Below, one piece after another: positions 53,230 to 61,121 of a stretch of DNA of 64,000 nt. A program made the position numbers and the translations under genes. The stretch comes from Ralstonia sp. 25mfcol4.1 (GTDB lineage Bacteria > Pseudomonadota > Gammaproteobacteria > Burkholderiales > Burkholderiaceae): NCBI RefSeq assembly GCF_900104095.1, contig NZ_FNJO01000010.1:82231-146230 (forward strand), given 5' to 3'. The notes under the pieces are model-generated. The model ran no database searches. It was not told the DNA's origin and saw only the letters and a program-made list of their open reading frames with translations. Each line of letters begins with the position of its first letter. Positions within the stretch are counted from its first letter, which is position 1.

Positions 53230-53575
53230 ATCGCTCCTAAGACAGCGGCGCGTCGCCACTGATCCATGAATCCACCGACGGACTCGGTTCCACCTCATTT
53301 CATACAGGGAACACTACATGAGCGAACGGATGATACTAGGGACTCCCTCCAATCGCAACACGGATCGATAATCCCTTTAAATTCAATGCATTGGTCATTG
53401 GATTTGGCACCTTGCCGCCCCCCTTTCGGCACCAGCGCAACGCTTCGGCGTTTGTCATTTTCAAAAACAATGTGCTAAGGTTGATTTATGGAGCGTTCAC
53501 TACATGAGAAGCGCTTCGAAGGAGCCTGGCCGGATCGAATGGAACGCACGGTCAGCGGGCAAGAGGTAAAAGAAG
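53230..53575. promoter_or_regulatory. Divergent regulatory region between TetR operon and kinase gene
   Basis: Contains the palindrome CAATGCATTG (53384-53393) and an 11-base direct repeat CACTACATGAG at 53312-53322 and 53498-53508. On the plus strand TTGTCA (53452-53457) and an extended TGCTAAGGT (53473-53481) give a possible kinase promoter. No gene is seen here. Confidence 0.4.
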
Positions 53576-54946
53576 ATGAACAACGAACTCGACGATTTCC
53601 GCTGCACCGGTCCGGTGCCCGGCATCCATCCCGTGGGCTTCGACCGCAGCCCCGCCGAGACCGCGCCGCCTGACATGCTGGCCCTGCGCCAGATCTCGCA
53701 CAGCCTTTCCACCGAAGCGATGCCGGCCAGGCGCATCGAAACGCTGCTGCAGGCGGCCCTGCAGAGCACCGGCGCGTCCTGGGGATGCCTTGCCGTGCTG
53801 CGCGATGGCGAATGGGATGTTGCGGCAAGTGCCGTAGGGCCTGCTCCGCAGCGGTCGCTTGCCGACCCGGACACATTCCTGCTGCCGCCCGCCATGGGGG
53901 CGCTGCCCGCCGCCATCCTCGATGCAGCCACGCGCCTGGGCAACGGGCTGGTCTTGCAGGACGCCCGCGAGGCCGCCGACTGGCAGGCGGACGACTACGT
54001 GCGCCGCTTCCGGCCGCGCGCCGTGATCTGCGTGCCGATGCGTTGCAATGGCGGCCTGGTCGGCGCCCTTTACCTGGAACACCTGCATACCTCTGGCGTG
54101 TTCACGCCAACCCGGACGGCCGTGGTCGAGATCATCGCGCAGCAGGCCGGGTTTGCGCTGGAAAATGCGCGCTTGCACGATGCGCTGTCCGAACAGTGCG
54201 CACGCCTGAGCAGCACCGAGGAAAAGATGCGCGCCACGCTGTCGGAGCTGGCCCGCGCCAGCCGTTTACAGGCCTATGGCGAACTGGTCGCGTCGATCGT
54301 GCACGAGATGGCTCAGCCGGTCACAGCGCTGGATTCATCGGCGCGCGCCGGGCTGCGCTGGCTTGACCGCAGCAGCCCCAATATCGATGGCGCGCGCGAG
54401 ATGCTCGCCCATATCTCGGCATGCGCGCTGCGGGCGCGCACCATCATCAACGGCCTGCGCGCCAAGGCCCGGCAGGCCGCCCCAACCTTCTCCCTTTTCG
54501 ATCTCGATGACGCCCTGCGGGAAGTGGCCGACATGGTGGCGGCCACGCTTGACGCCATGCACGTGGAACTGCGCCTGGTCGGACCGCCTTGCGGCACGCC
54601 CCTGCGCGGCGAGCGCGTGCCATTGCAGCAGGCCATCATCAACCTGCTGATGAACGGCGCCGAATCGATGCTCGGCATCCCCACCGGCAAGCGGCTGCTG
54701 ACGCTGGCGTGCGAGCCCGCGCAGGACATGCTGCACATCCATATCGACGACCACGGAGAAGGCTTCGCGCCCGAACTGGCCGACCGCATCTTCGAGCCGC
54801 TGTTCACGACCAAGCCCCATGGCATGGGCATGGGCCTGGGCATCTGCCGGTCCATCGTCGATGCCCATCACGGCAGGCTCGATCTGGCGCAGCGGCCCAC
54901 GGGCGGCACGCGCGCCACCATCACCTTGCCGCGCATTGCGAACTAG
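53576..54946 (+). CDS. Soluble GAF-domain histidine kinase, likely partner of the FixJ-type regulator
   Basis: A 456-residue kinase without membrane helices. A GAF sensor domain covers ~residues 45-195 (VICVPMRCNGGLVGALYLEH), followed by a short coiled coil. The dimerisation helix carries the phospho-His at ~243 in SIVHEMAQPVTAL, the HE(M/L)xQP type typical of FixL/DctB-like kinases. The ATPase domain shows N-box AIINLLMNGAESM, DDHGEGFAP and GMGMGLGICRSIVDAHHG. The ATG at 53576 has AGAGGT upstream. It is divergent from the operon that ends in the regulator gene. The signal sensed by the GAF domain is unknown. Confidence 0.93.
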   Translation: MNNELDDFRCTGPVPGIHPVGFDRSPAETAPPDMLALRQISHSLSTEAMPARRIETLLQAALQSTGASWGCLAVLRDGEWDVAASAVGPAPQRSLADPDTFLLPPAMGALPAAILDAATRLGNGLVLQDAREAADWQADDYVRRFRPRAVICVPMRCNGGLVGALYLEHLHTSGVFTPTRTAVVEIIAQQAGFALENARLHDALSEQCARLSSTEEKMRATLSELARASRLQAYGELVASIVHEMAQPVTALDSSARAGLRWLDRSSPNIDGAREMLAHISACALRARTIINGLRAKARQAAPTFSLFDLDDALREVADMVAATLDAMHVELRLVGPPCGTPLRGERVPLQQAIINLLMNGAESMLGIPTGKRLLTLACEPAQDMLHIHIDDHGEGFAPELADRIFEPLFTTKPHGMGMGLGICRSIVDAHHGRLDLAQRPTGGTRATITLPRIAN

Positions 54947-54976
54947 GCGAGCGCGCGCCGGATCGGACGCCGCCGA

Positions 54977-55381
54977 CTACCTGCCTTCGACGTACCGCTT
55001 GAAATTATCGAGAATGCTCTGCCAGCCCTGCTGCTGTTGCTCGACCGGATATTCCGAATCCGGGTCAAAGCTCACGCGTACCGTCACGCCTTGCGGGCTA
55101 TCGGCAAAATCGACCTCGGCGTTCCGGTCTCCGAAGGCGTACACGATGCGCCGGTTCGGCACGATCTCGGTGTAGGTACCCGCGAAATCGAAGCCCATGC
55201 TGCCGTCCTTGGCCTCCATCCGCGACGAGAACGCGCCACCAACGCGCAGGTCGACCGACGCCGCCGTGGTATGCCAGTCATCGGACGCGGCATTCCATTG
55301 CTTGATGTCCTCGGGCGTGGTGTAGGCGCGCCACACGTTATCGATCGGGGCGGCGACCGTGGTTTGTACGGTGATCTTCAT
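54977..55381 (-). CDS. SRPBCC (AHSA1-like) domain protein
   Basis: A 134-residue START/AHSA1-like protein: MKITVQTTVAAPIDNVWRAYTTPEDIKQWN at the start, VGGAFSSRMEAKDGS in the middle and GWQSILDNFKRYVE at the end. Such proteins bind hydrophobic ligands and are often regulated by ArsR-type repressors. GGAGA lies upstream of the ATG at 55381. A 24-base palindrome starts 16 bases upstream. No ArsR gene is in the window. The longer frame to 55540 is rejected. Confidence 0.9.
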   Translation of the reverse strand: MKITVQTTVAAPIDNVWRAYTTPEDIKQWNAASDDWHTTAASVDLRVGGAFSSRMEAKDGSMGFDFAGTYTEIVPNRRIVYAFGDRNAEVDFADSPQGVTVRVSFDPDSEYPVEQQQQGWQSILDNFKRYVEGR

Positions 55382-55396
55382 CGCTGCGTCTCCATA

Positions 55397-55420
55397 ATAG
55401 TTAGCCGGACGGATAACTAT
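55397..55420 (-). promoter_or_regulatory. 24-base palindromic operator upstream of SRPBCC gene
   Basis: On the minus strand the arms ATAGTTATCCG and CGGCTAACTAT (one mismatch) face each other across TC. It sits between 16 and 39 bases before the start codon, over the promoter. The pattern resembles sites of ArsR-type regulators linked to SRPBCC genes. Confidence 0.55.
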
Positions 55421-55531
55421 AGGCCGCCGACATGACGAACGCAACCGCAATCTCCGACGAATGCCGATCCCGTCGCGCCACGCCCGCCAGTTCCCCGCTC
55501 TCAGTTGATTATGTTGCCGATCAACAGGGCT

Positions 55532-55548
55532 GCAGCACATCGTGCTGC
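55532..55548. promoter_or_regulatory. Inverted repeat upstream of aceE-like gene
   Basis: GCAGCAC and GTGCTGC form 7-base arms around ATC, ~98 bases before the aceE-like start. TTGAT (55505-55509) and ATCAA (55520-55524) form another dyad just before. Confidence 0.35.
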
Positions 55549-55645
55549 GCGGCGCTATTCCTACCGCGCATTCCGGGACGTTCTATTCCGGCGCGGCACA
55601 TAGAATCGATGTCACCACAAGGGCATTCGCATCCGGAGACAGATC

Positions 55646-58309
55646 ATGGGCCGCGCCGAACCGCTTCAGCCACTGCAGATCGATGGGGATATCGATCCGC
55701 TGGAAACACAGGAATGGATGGATGCCCTGAGCGGCATCGTGTCGGCGGCGGGGCCCCGGCGCGCGGGCTTCCTGCTGGAACGACTTGGCGAGCACGCCGC
55801 CCATCTGGGCCTGGACAAACGCGCGCATCCCTACTCCGCCTATCAGAACACCATTGCGCCGCAGGCGCAGCCGCCTTATCCCGGCAACCTGGCCATCGAA
55901 CAGCGGCTGACGGCCATCCTGCGCTGGAATGCGCTGGCGATGGTGGTCCGCGCCAACAAGGCGTACGGCGAACTGGGCGGACACCTGGCCAGCTACGCAT
56001 CGGCCGCCGAGATCTTCGAAGTGGGCTTCCAGCATTTCTTTCGTGCCGATACGCCGGAGCGCAAGGGCGATCTGGTCTTCTTTCAGCCGCATTCGGCGCC
56101 CGGCGTCTATGCGCGCGCGTTCCTGGAGGGTCGCCTTTCCGAGGCGCAGCTGAGCCGCTACCGGCAGGAAGTCGATGGCGGCGGCCTGTGCTCGTACCCT
56201 CATCCGTGGCTGATGCCCGATTTCTGGCAGTTCCCCACTGGCTCGATGGGCATCGGCCCGATCAGCGCCATCTATCAGGCGCGGTTCCTGCGCTACCTCG
56301 AGCATCGCGGCATTGCGGCCACGGCTGGCCGACGCGTCTGGGGGGTGTTTGGCGATGGCGAGATGGACGAGCCCGAATCGCTGGCCGCCTTGTCGCTGGC
56401 GGCCCGCGAGGGCCTGGACAACCTGACGTTCGTGATCAACTGCAACCTGCAGCGGCTCGATGGCCCGGTGCGCGGCAACGGCCAGGTCATCAACGAGCTG
56501 GAAGCATTGTTCAGCGGCGCCGGCTGGAACGTCATCAAGGTGATCTGGGGCTCTGAATGGGACGCCCTGTTTGCCCGCGATACCAATCACGCGCTGCTGA
56601 AGCGTTTTGCGGCCATGGTCGATGGCGAGTACCAGAACCTGGGCGCCAAGGACGGCGACTACAACCTGTCGCACTTCTTCCACCAGGACCCCGAACTGAA
56701 GGCGCTGGTGGCGGGCATGAGCGCAGCCGATATCGACGGCCTGCGCCGTGGCGGCCACGACTTGCGCAAGCTCCATGCGGCCTATCATGCCGCCGTCCGT
56801 CATCCCGGCCAGCCTACCGTCATCCTGGCCAAGACCAAGAAGGGCTACGGCATGGGCAATGCGGGCGAATCGCGCATGACCGCCCACCAGCAGAAGAAGC
56901 TCGACATCGAAGCCCTGCACGCGTTTCGCCACCGCTTTGCCCTGCCCATCGACGATGCCGCGCTCGAATCGATGCAGTTCTACAAACCAGCCGACAACAG
57001 CCCCGAAATGGCGTACCTGCGCGAGCGTCGCGCAGCGCTGGGCGGGCACCTGCCCCGGCGCACCGACACCGCGCCCGCCTTGCCGGTGCCGCCGCTCGAC
57101 AGCTACGCCGGCTTTGCCCTGACGCCCGACGGGCGCGAGGTATCCACCACTACCGGCGTGGTGCGGCTGTTCACCAACCTGATAAAAGACCGCACGCTCG
57201 GCCCGCGCATCGTGCCGATCGTGGCCGATGAAGCGCGTACCTTCGGCATGGCCAACCTGTTCCGGCAGATCGGCATCTACGCGCCACAGGGCCAGCTCTA
57301 CGAGCCGGAGGACGCCGGATCGATGCTCTATTACAAGGAAAGCCGCGACGGCCAGCTGCTGGAGGAAGGCATTACCGAGGCAGGTGCGATGGCGTCGTGG
57401 ACGGCGGCGGCCACGTCGTACAGCGTCAGCGGCGAGCCGATGCTGCCGTTCTACATCTACTACTCGATGTTCGGCTTTCAGCGCGTGGGCGACATGATCT
57501 GGGCCGCCGCCGACCAGCGCGCCCGGGGGTTCCTGATCGGTGCCACCGCCGGCCGCACCACGCTTTCTGGCGAGGGCCTGCAGCACCAGGACGGCAGCAG
57601 CCAGCTGGTGGCCGCCACGGTGCCGAACTGCCGCGCCTATGACCCGGCGTTCATCGGCGAGGCCGCAATCATCATCGACCATGGCGCACGCGCGATGCTG
57701 GAGCAACAGCGCGACGAGTTCTACTACATCACGGTCAACAACGAGAACTACGCGCATCCACCGCTGCCGGCCTCGGCACACGCCGACGTGGTGCGCGGCA
57801 TGTACCGCTTCGGCACGCGCGGTGACGGCGTCGCCCGTGTGCGGCTGCTGGGATCGGGCCCGATCCTGCGCGAGGTCATCGCCGCCGCCGACCTGCTGGC
57901 GCAGGACTGGAACATCGCCAGCGAAATCTGGAGCGTGACGAGCTTTCCGGAACTGGCCCGCGATGCGCGCGAATGCGAACGCCAGCAGATGTTCGGCACC
58001 GGTACGGGCCATACCGACACCACCAGCCATGTCGCACGCTGCCTGGCCGGCACGACGCCGGTCATCGCCGCCACCGATTACGTGCGCGCCTACGCCCAGC
58101 TGATCGCGCCCTACGTGCCGGCCCGCTATATCGCCCTTGGCACCGACGGCTTCGGCCGCAGCGACACGCGCGGCGCGCTGCGGCGCTTCTTCGAGATCGA
58201 CCGGCACCATATCGTCGCCAGCGCGCTGCATGCGATCGATGCCGGGTTGCACGCGCAGGCGCTGGCGCGATACGGGCTGGATGCAGGGGCCGCACCCTGG
58301 AGCCGCTGA
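55646..58309 (+). CDS. aceE: Pyruvate dehydrogenase E1 component (homodimeric AceE type), orphan paralogue
   Basis: An 887-residue thiamine-diphosphate enzyme of full AceE length. ThDP/Mg binding is seen in GDGEMDEPES...CNLQRLDGPVRGNG. Other AceE blocks are FPTGSMGIGPISAIYQARF, GAKDGDYNLSHFF, TKKGYGMGNAGE and GLQHQDGSSQL. It decarboxylates pyruvate (or a related 2-oxoacid) and would need an E2. None is present in the window, so it must use lipoyl enzymes from elsewhere or serve a non-classical role. GGAGACA precedes the ATG. It is divergent from the SRPBCC gene and converges on the signalling operon. Confidence 0.92.
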   Translation: MGRAEPLQPLQIDGDIDPLETQEWMDALSGIVSAAGPRRAGFLLERLGEHAAHLGLDKRAHPYSAYQNTIAPQAQPPYPGNLAIEQRLTAILRWNALAMVVRANKAYGELGGHLASYASAAEIFEVGFQHFFRADTPERKGDLVFFQPHSAPGVYARAFLEGRLSEAQLSRYRQEVDGGGLCSYPHPWLMPDFWQFPTGSMGIGPISAIYQARFLRYLEHRGIAATAGRRVWGVFGDGEMDEPESLAALSLAAREGLDNLTFVINCNLQRLDGPVRGNGQVINELEALFSGAGWNVIKVIWGSEWDALFARDTNHALLKRFAAMVDGEYQNLGAKDGDYNLSHFFHQDPELKALVAGMSAADIDGLRRGGHDLRKLHAAYHAAVRHPGQPTVILAKTKKGYGMGNAGESRMTAHQQKKLDIEALHAFRHRFALPIDDAALESMQFYKPADNSPEMAYLRERRAALGGHLPRRTDTAPALPVPPLDSYAGFALTPDGREVSTTTGVVRLFTNLIKDRTLGPRIVPIVADEARTFGMANLFRQIGIYAPQGQLYEPEDAGSMLYYKESRDGQLLEEGITEAGAMASWTAAATSYSVSGEPMLPFYIYYSMFGFQRVGDMIWAAADQRARGFLIGATAGRTTLSGEGLQHQDGSSQLVAATVPNCRAYDPAFIGEAAIIIDHGARAMLEQQRDEFYYITVNNENYAHPPLPASAHADVVRGMYRFGTRGDGVARVRLLGSGPILREVIAAADLLAQDWNIASEIWSVTSFPELARDARECERQQMFGTGTGHTDTTSHVARCLAGTTPVIAATDYVRAYAQLIAPYVPARYIALGTDGFGRSDTRGALRRFFEIDRHHIVASALHAIDAGLHAQALARYGLDAGAAPWSR

Positions 58310-58473
58310 CCGGCAGGCGCCACCTGCGCCGGCCTGACGTGCAAATCCGATCGATCTAGTGGGACCACCGCGGGGTGCGCCGGCCGCCCCGCTTGCATCA
58401 GGCCGGTTGCGGAATACGGCGTATCGGCACCTGCCGCCGATCAAGACCCCGCCCCGGGGGGAATCCGGCTGCG

Positions 58474-59628
58474 TCAGGGCTGGATGGCACGCTGCGCCTG
58501 GCAGCATTCCCGTGGCAACGTCACGGTGAATACCGTGGTACGAAGCCCGGGCGACGATTCGGCCACCACGGTGCCGCCGTGCAGCATGGCCAGCTCGCGG
58601 GCGATATAGAGGCCGAGCCCCAGCCCCTCGGAACTGCTGGCGCCGGTAGCGCCCGCCGTTGCGCCCATCCCCGAATGGAAGGCGTCGAAGATATGCGGCA
58701 GCACGCGGGCATCGATAGTGCCGCCGTTCGACACCGCCACCGTCACGCGGTCCGGGACCGTGCCGTCCACGCGCACGGTCACCGGCGCGCCGGCATCGCC
58801 GTGCTGCAGCGCGTTGCCCACCAGGTTCTGCACCACCTGGGCGATCAGGTCGGGATCGATCGTGGCCCGGGTATCGCCCAGCTGCTCCAGCACCAGCTGC
58901 AGCGCGCCGCGCGACGCCTGGCATTCATCGACGATGGCCGCGCAGATCGCGCCCAGATCCGCCGCCTGCGGCATCAGGCTGACGCGTCCGCCATGCAGGC
59001 GTGCCACGTGCAGCAGCTGGTCCACCATGCGCGCCATGCGCTGGCTGCTGCGGGCAATCCGGTCCGTGGCCGGCTTCAGCTTTTCCTCGCCACCAAAGCG
59101 GCCCAGGAACGACGCCGAAGCGATGATGGCCGATAGCGGCGTGCGCAGATCGTGCGCCAGCACGGCCATCAGCATTTCATTGGTCTTCAGCAGCTGCTGG
59201 GCGGTTTCAAGCTGCTCGGCCAGTAGCTGCTTCTGCTGGGCCAGTTGCACGAACACATCGACCTTGGCCGACAGCACGCGCGCATCCACGGGCTTGAACA
59301 GGAAATCCACCGCGCCCGACGCATAGCCGCGAAACGCGCGCTGGCTGTCATGCCCCGCGGCCGTCAGGAACAGGATCGGGATCTGGCTCGTACGCTTGCT
59401 GCCGCGCATCAGCTCAGCCAGTTCGAATCCGTCCATCTCCGGCATGTGCACGTCCAGGATGGCCAGCCCGAATTCGTGGTCGAGCAGCAGTTCCAGCGCC
59501 TGCGCACCGGAATTGGCATGGACGATCTCCACGCCCGGTTTGGCGAGAACGGCGTCGAGCGCGGTCAGGTTGGACGCAATGTCGTCGACGGCGAGGATCT
59601 TCACGGGAGCTTGCATGGTAGGCGTCAT
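58474..59628 (-). CDS. Receiver-histidine kinase protein (REC first, then kinase)
   Basis: A 384-residue protein with inverted hybrid order. Receiver: DD near residue 15, phospho-Asp59 in AILDVHMPEMDG and Lys112 in FKP. A coiled coil (~125-150) leads to the kinase with phospho-His159 in LAHDLRTPLSAI. The ATPase has VQNLVGNALQHG and EGLGLGLYIARELAMLHGG. No membrane helix. It is the last gene of the CheR/CheB signalling operon and overlaps the methylesterase stop in ATGA. It could be phosphorylated by the large hybrid kinase encoded upstream and then act on unknown partners. Confidence 0.93.
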   Translation of the reverse strand: MTPTMQAPVKILAVDDIASNLTALDAVLAKPGVEIVHANSGAQALELLLDHEFGLAILDVHMPEMDGFELAELMRGSKRTSQIPILFLTAAGHDSQRAFRGYASGAVDFLFKPVDARVLSAKVDVFVQLAQQKQLLAEQLETAQQLLKTNEMLMAVLAHDLRTPLSAIIASASFLGRFGGEEKLKPATDRIARSSQRMARMVDQLLHVARLHGGRVSLMPQAADLGAICAAIVDECQASRGALQLVLEQLGDTRATIDPDLIAQVVQNLVGNALQHGDAGAPVTVRVDGTVPDRVTVAVSNGGTIDARVLPHIFDAFHSGMGATAGATGASSSEGLGLGLYIARELAMLHGGTVVAESSPGLRTTVFTVTLPRECCQAQRAIQP

Positions 59629-60221
59629 TCAGTCAGGCGGGCCAACCCGTGGCCAATCGCTTCGAGGGTCAGTATGTGGTCGGCCGCACCACGTGCGATA
59701 GCCTCTTGCGGCATGGTCTCCACCATGGCGGATTCCGGCGACTGCACCCACGTACGGCCGCCGGCCGCGCGAATCACCGCCAGGCCGCGCGCACCGTCGT
59801 CGTTGGCGCCCGACAGCAGCACCCCCAGTGCGCGCTCCCGCCAGGCGACGGCGGCCGACTCGAACAGCACGTCGATCGATGGACGCGAAAACCGCACGGG
59901 CGGCGCCACCGACAGGGCCAGCCGCACACTGTCTGGCGTGTCGGGGTCCCGTTCCAGCAGCAGGTGATAGTCCGGTGGCGCCAGGTAGAGATGGCCGGGC
60001 TGCACCGGCAGCTTGTCTTCGGCCTCGTGCACCGGCATCGCACAACGCAGCGCGAACAGTCCGGGCAGCAGGCTCGGCGTCGACGCCAGCTGGTGCATGA
60101 CGATCACGACCGGCGGCATGAAACGCGCGGGCAGCATCGGCAGCACGGCGTTCAGCGCCTCCAGCGCGCCGGCCGAGCCACCGATTACCACCCCGCTGCA
60201 CGGTTGCGTCCCGGTTTGCAT
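59625..60221 (-). CDS. Stand-alone CheB-type methylesterase domain protein
   Basis: A 198-residue protein containing only the CheB catalytic domain, without a receiver. The triad is visible: Ser16 (GGSAGA), His43 (VMHQ) and Asp142 (GANDDGA). It would demethylate or deamidate glutamyl residues on a receptor-like protein. The operon encodes a CheR but no methyl-accepting protein, so the substrate must be elsewhere or could be one of the kinases. Overlaps the receiver-kinase start by four bases. Confidence 0.92.
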   Translation of the reverse strand: MQTGTQPCSGVVIGGSAGALEALNAVLPMLPARFMPPVVIVMHQLASTPSLLPGLFALRCAMPVHEAEDKLPVQPGHLYLAPPDYHLLLERDPDTPDSVRLALSVAPPVRFSRPSIDVLFESAAVAWRERALGVLLSGANDDGARGLAVIRAAGGRTWVQSPESAMVETMPQEAIARGAADHILTLEAIGHGLARLTE

Positions 60222-60230
60222 GATCGTGCC

Positions 60231-61121
60231 TCAGAGCTTGCGGTACAGCCGCTCGCGCGACGACACCGCCTCGAAATCCTGCGAATGGGCGCTGAAGTGC
60301 AGGCTTTCCTTGCTGCCCAGCCCCAGGAACCCGCGCCGCGCCAGCGCATCGCGGAACAGGCCGATGGCACGGTCCTGCAGCGGCCGGTCGAAATAGATCA
60401 GCACATTGCGGCACGAGATCAGCTGGGCCTCCTGGAACACGCTGTCGGTCGCCAGGCTGTGATCCGCAAATACCGACTGGCGGATCAGCTGCCCGTTGAA
60501 CTTGGCCTTGCCATAGGCGGCGTGATAGTAGTCCGACAGCGACGCCCGCCCGCCGGCGGCCAGATAGTTGGCGCCGAAGCTGCGCAGCCGGCCGGCGTCG
60601 TACACCCCCGCGCGCGCGATGGCCAGGGCCTCCGGGTTGATATCGGTGGCATAGAAGACGGTGCGCGACGCCAGGCCCTCTTCCTCGAACAGGATCGCCA
60701 GCGACCACAGTTCCTCGCCGCTGCTGCAGCCGGCCACCCAGACGTTGACCGACGGATAGGTCTGCAGCACCGGCACCACGTGCTCGCGAATCGCGCGGAA
60801 GTAGGACGGATCGCGGAACATCTCGCTGACCTGCACCGTCAGGTATTGCAGCAGCCGGCCGAACAGCACGGCGTCGCGCAGCATCCGGTCCTGCAGCTGC
60901 GACAGCGTGGACAGGTTCAGGTCCCGCAACGCCTGCTCCAGCCGGCGCCGCAGCGACGCACGCGAATAGCGCCGGAAATCGTGCTGGTACTTGCGGAAGA
61001 CGGCCTCCAGCAGCAGTTCCAGTTCGATGTCGAAGTTGGCGTCGAGCAGCACCGTGCCGTCGTCCGACCCTGCGTCGGCCAGCGGCCCGGCGTCCTGGGG
61101 TTTCAGTTTGCGTGTAGCCAT
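60231..61121 (-). CDS. CheR-type methyltransferase
   Basis: A 296-residue SAM-dependent glutamyl methyltransferase. The N-terminal helical domain has FRRYSRASLRRRLEQAL. The SAM-binding site is VAGCSSGEELWSLAI with DINPEALAIARAG, and CRNVLIYFDRP is typical of CheR. The ATG at 61121 lies inside the end of the upstream kinase gene (19-base overlap). It ends nine bases before the methylesterase gene. Together with CheB it suggests methylation-tuned signalling outside normal chemotaxis. Confidence 0.93.
   Translation of the reverse strand: MATRKLKPQDAGPLADAGSDDGTVLLDANFDIELELLLEAVFRKYQHDFRRYSRASLRRRLEQALRDLNLSTLSQLQDRMLRDAVLFGRLLQYLTVQVSEMFRDPSYFRAIREHVVPVLQTYPSVNVWVAGCSSGEELWSLAILFEEEGLASRTVFYATDINPEALAIARAGVYDAGRLRSFGANYLAAGGRASLSDYYHAAYGKAKFNGQLIRQSVFADHSLATDSVFQEAQLISCRNVLIYFDRPLQDRAIGLFRDALARRGFLGLGSKESLHFSAHSQDFEAVSSRERLYRKL

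Noticed and set aside
58370-58392. GCGGGG/CCCCGC stem between aceE and the signalling operon as a terminator
   Set aside because: Six-base arms with an 11-base GC-rich loop and no T-run; too weak to list as a feature.
55583-58924. A very long open frame (1113 residues) on the minus strand opposite the AceE gene
   Set aside because: It is antisense to a clear AceE and reads as Arg/Gly/Ala/His-rich noise. High third-position GC keeps such shadow frames open.
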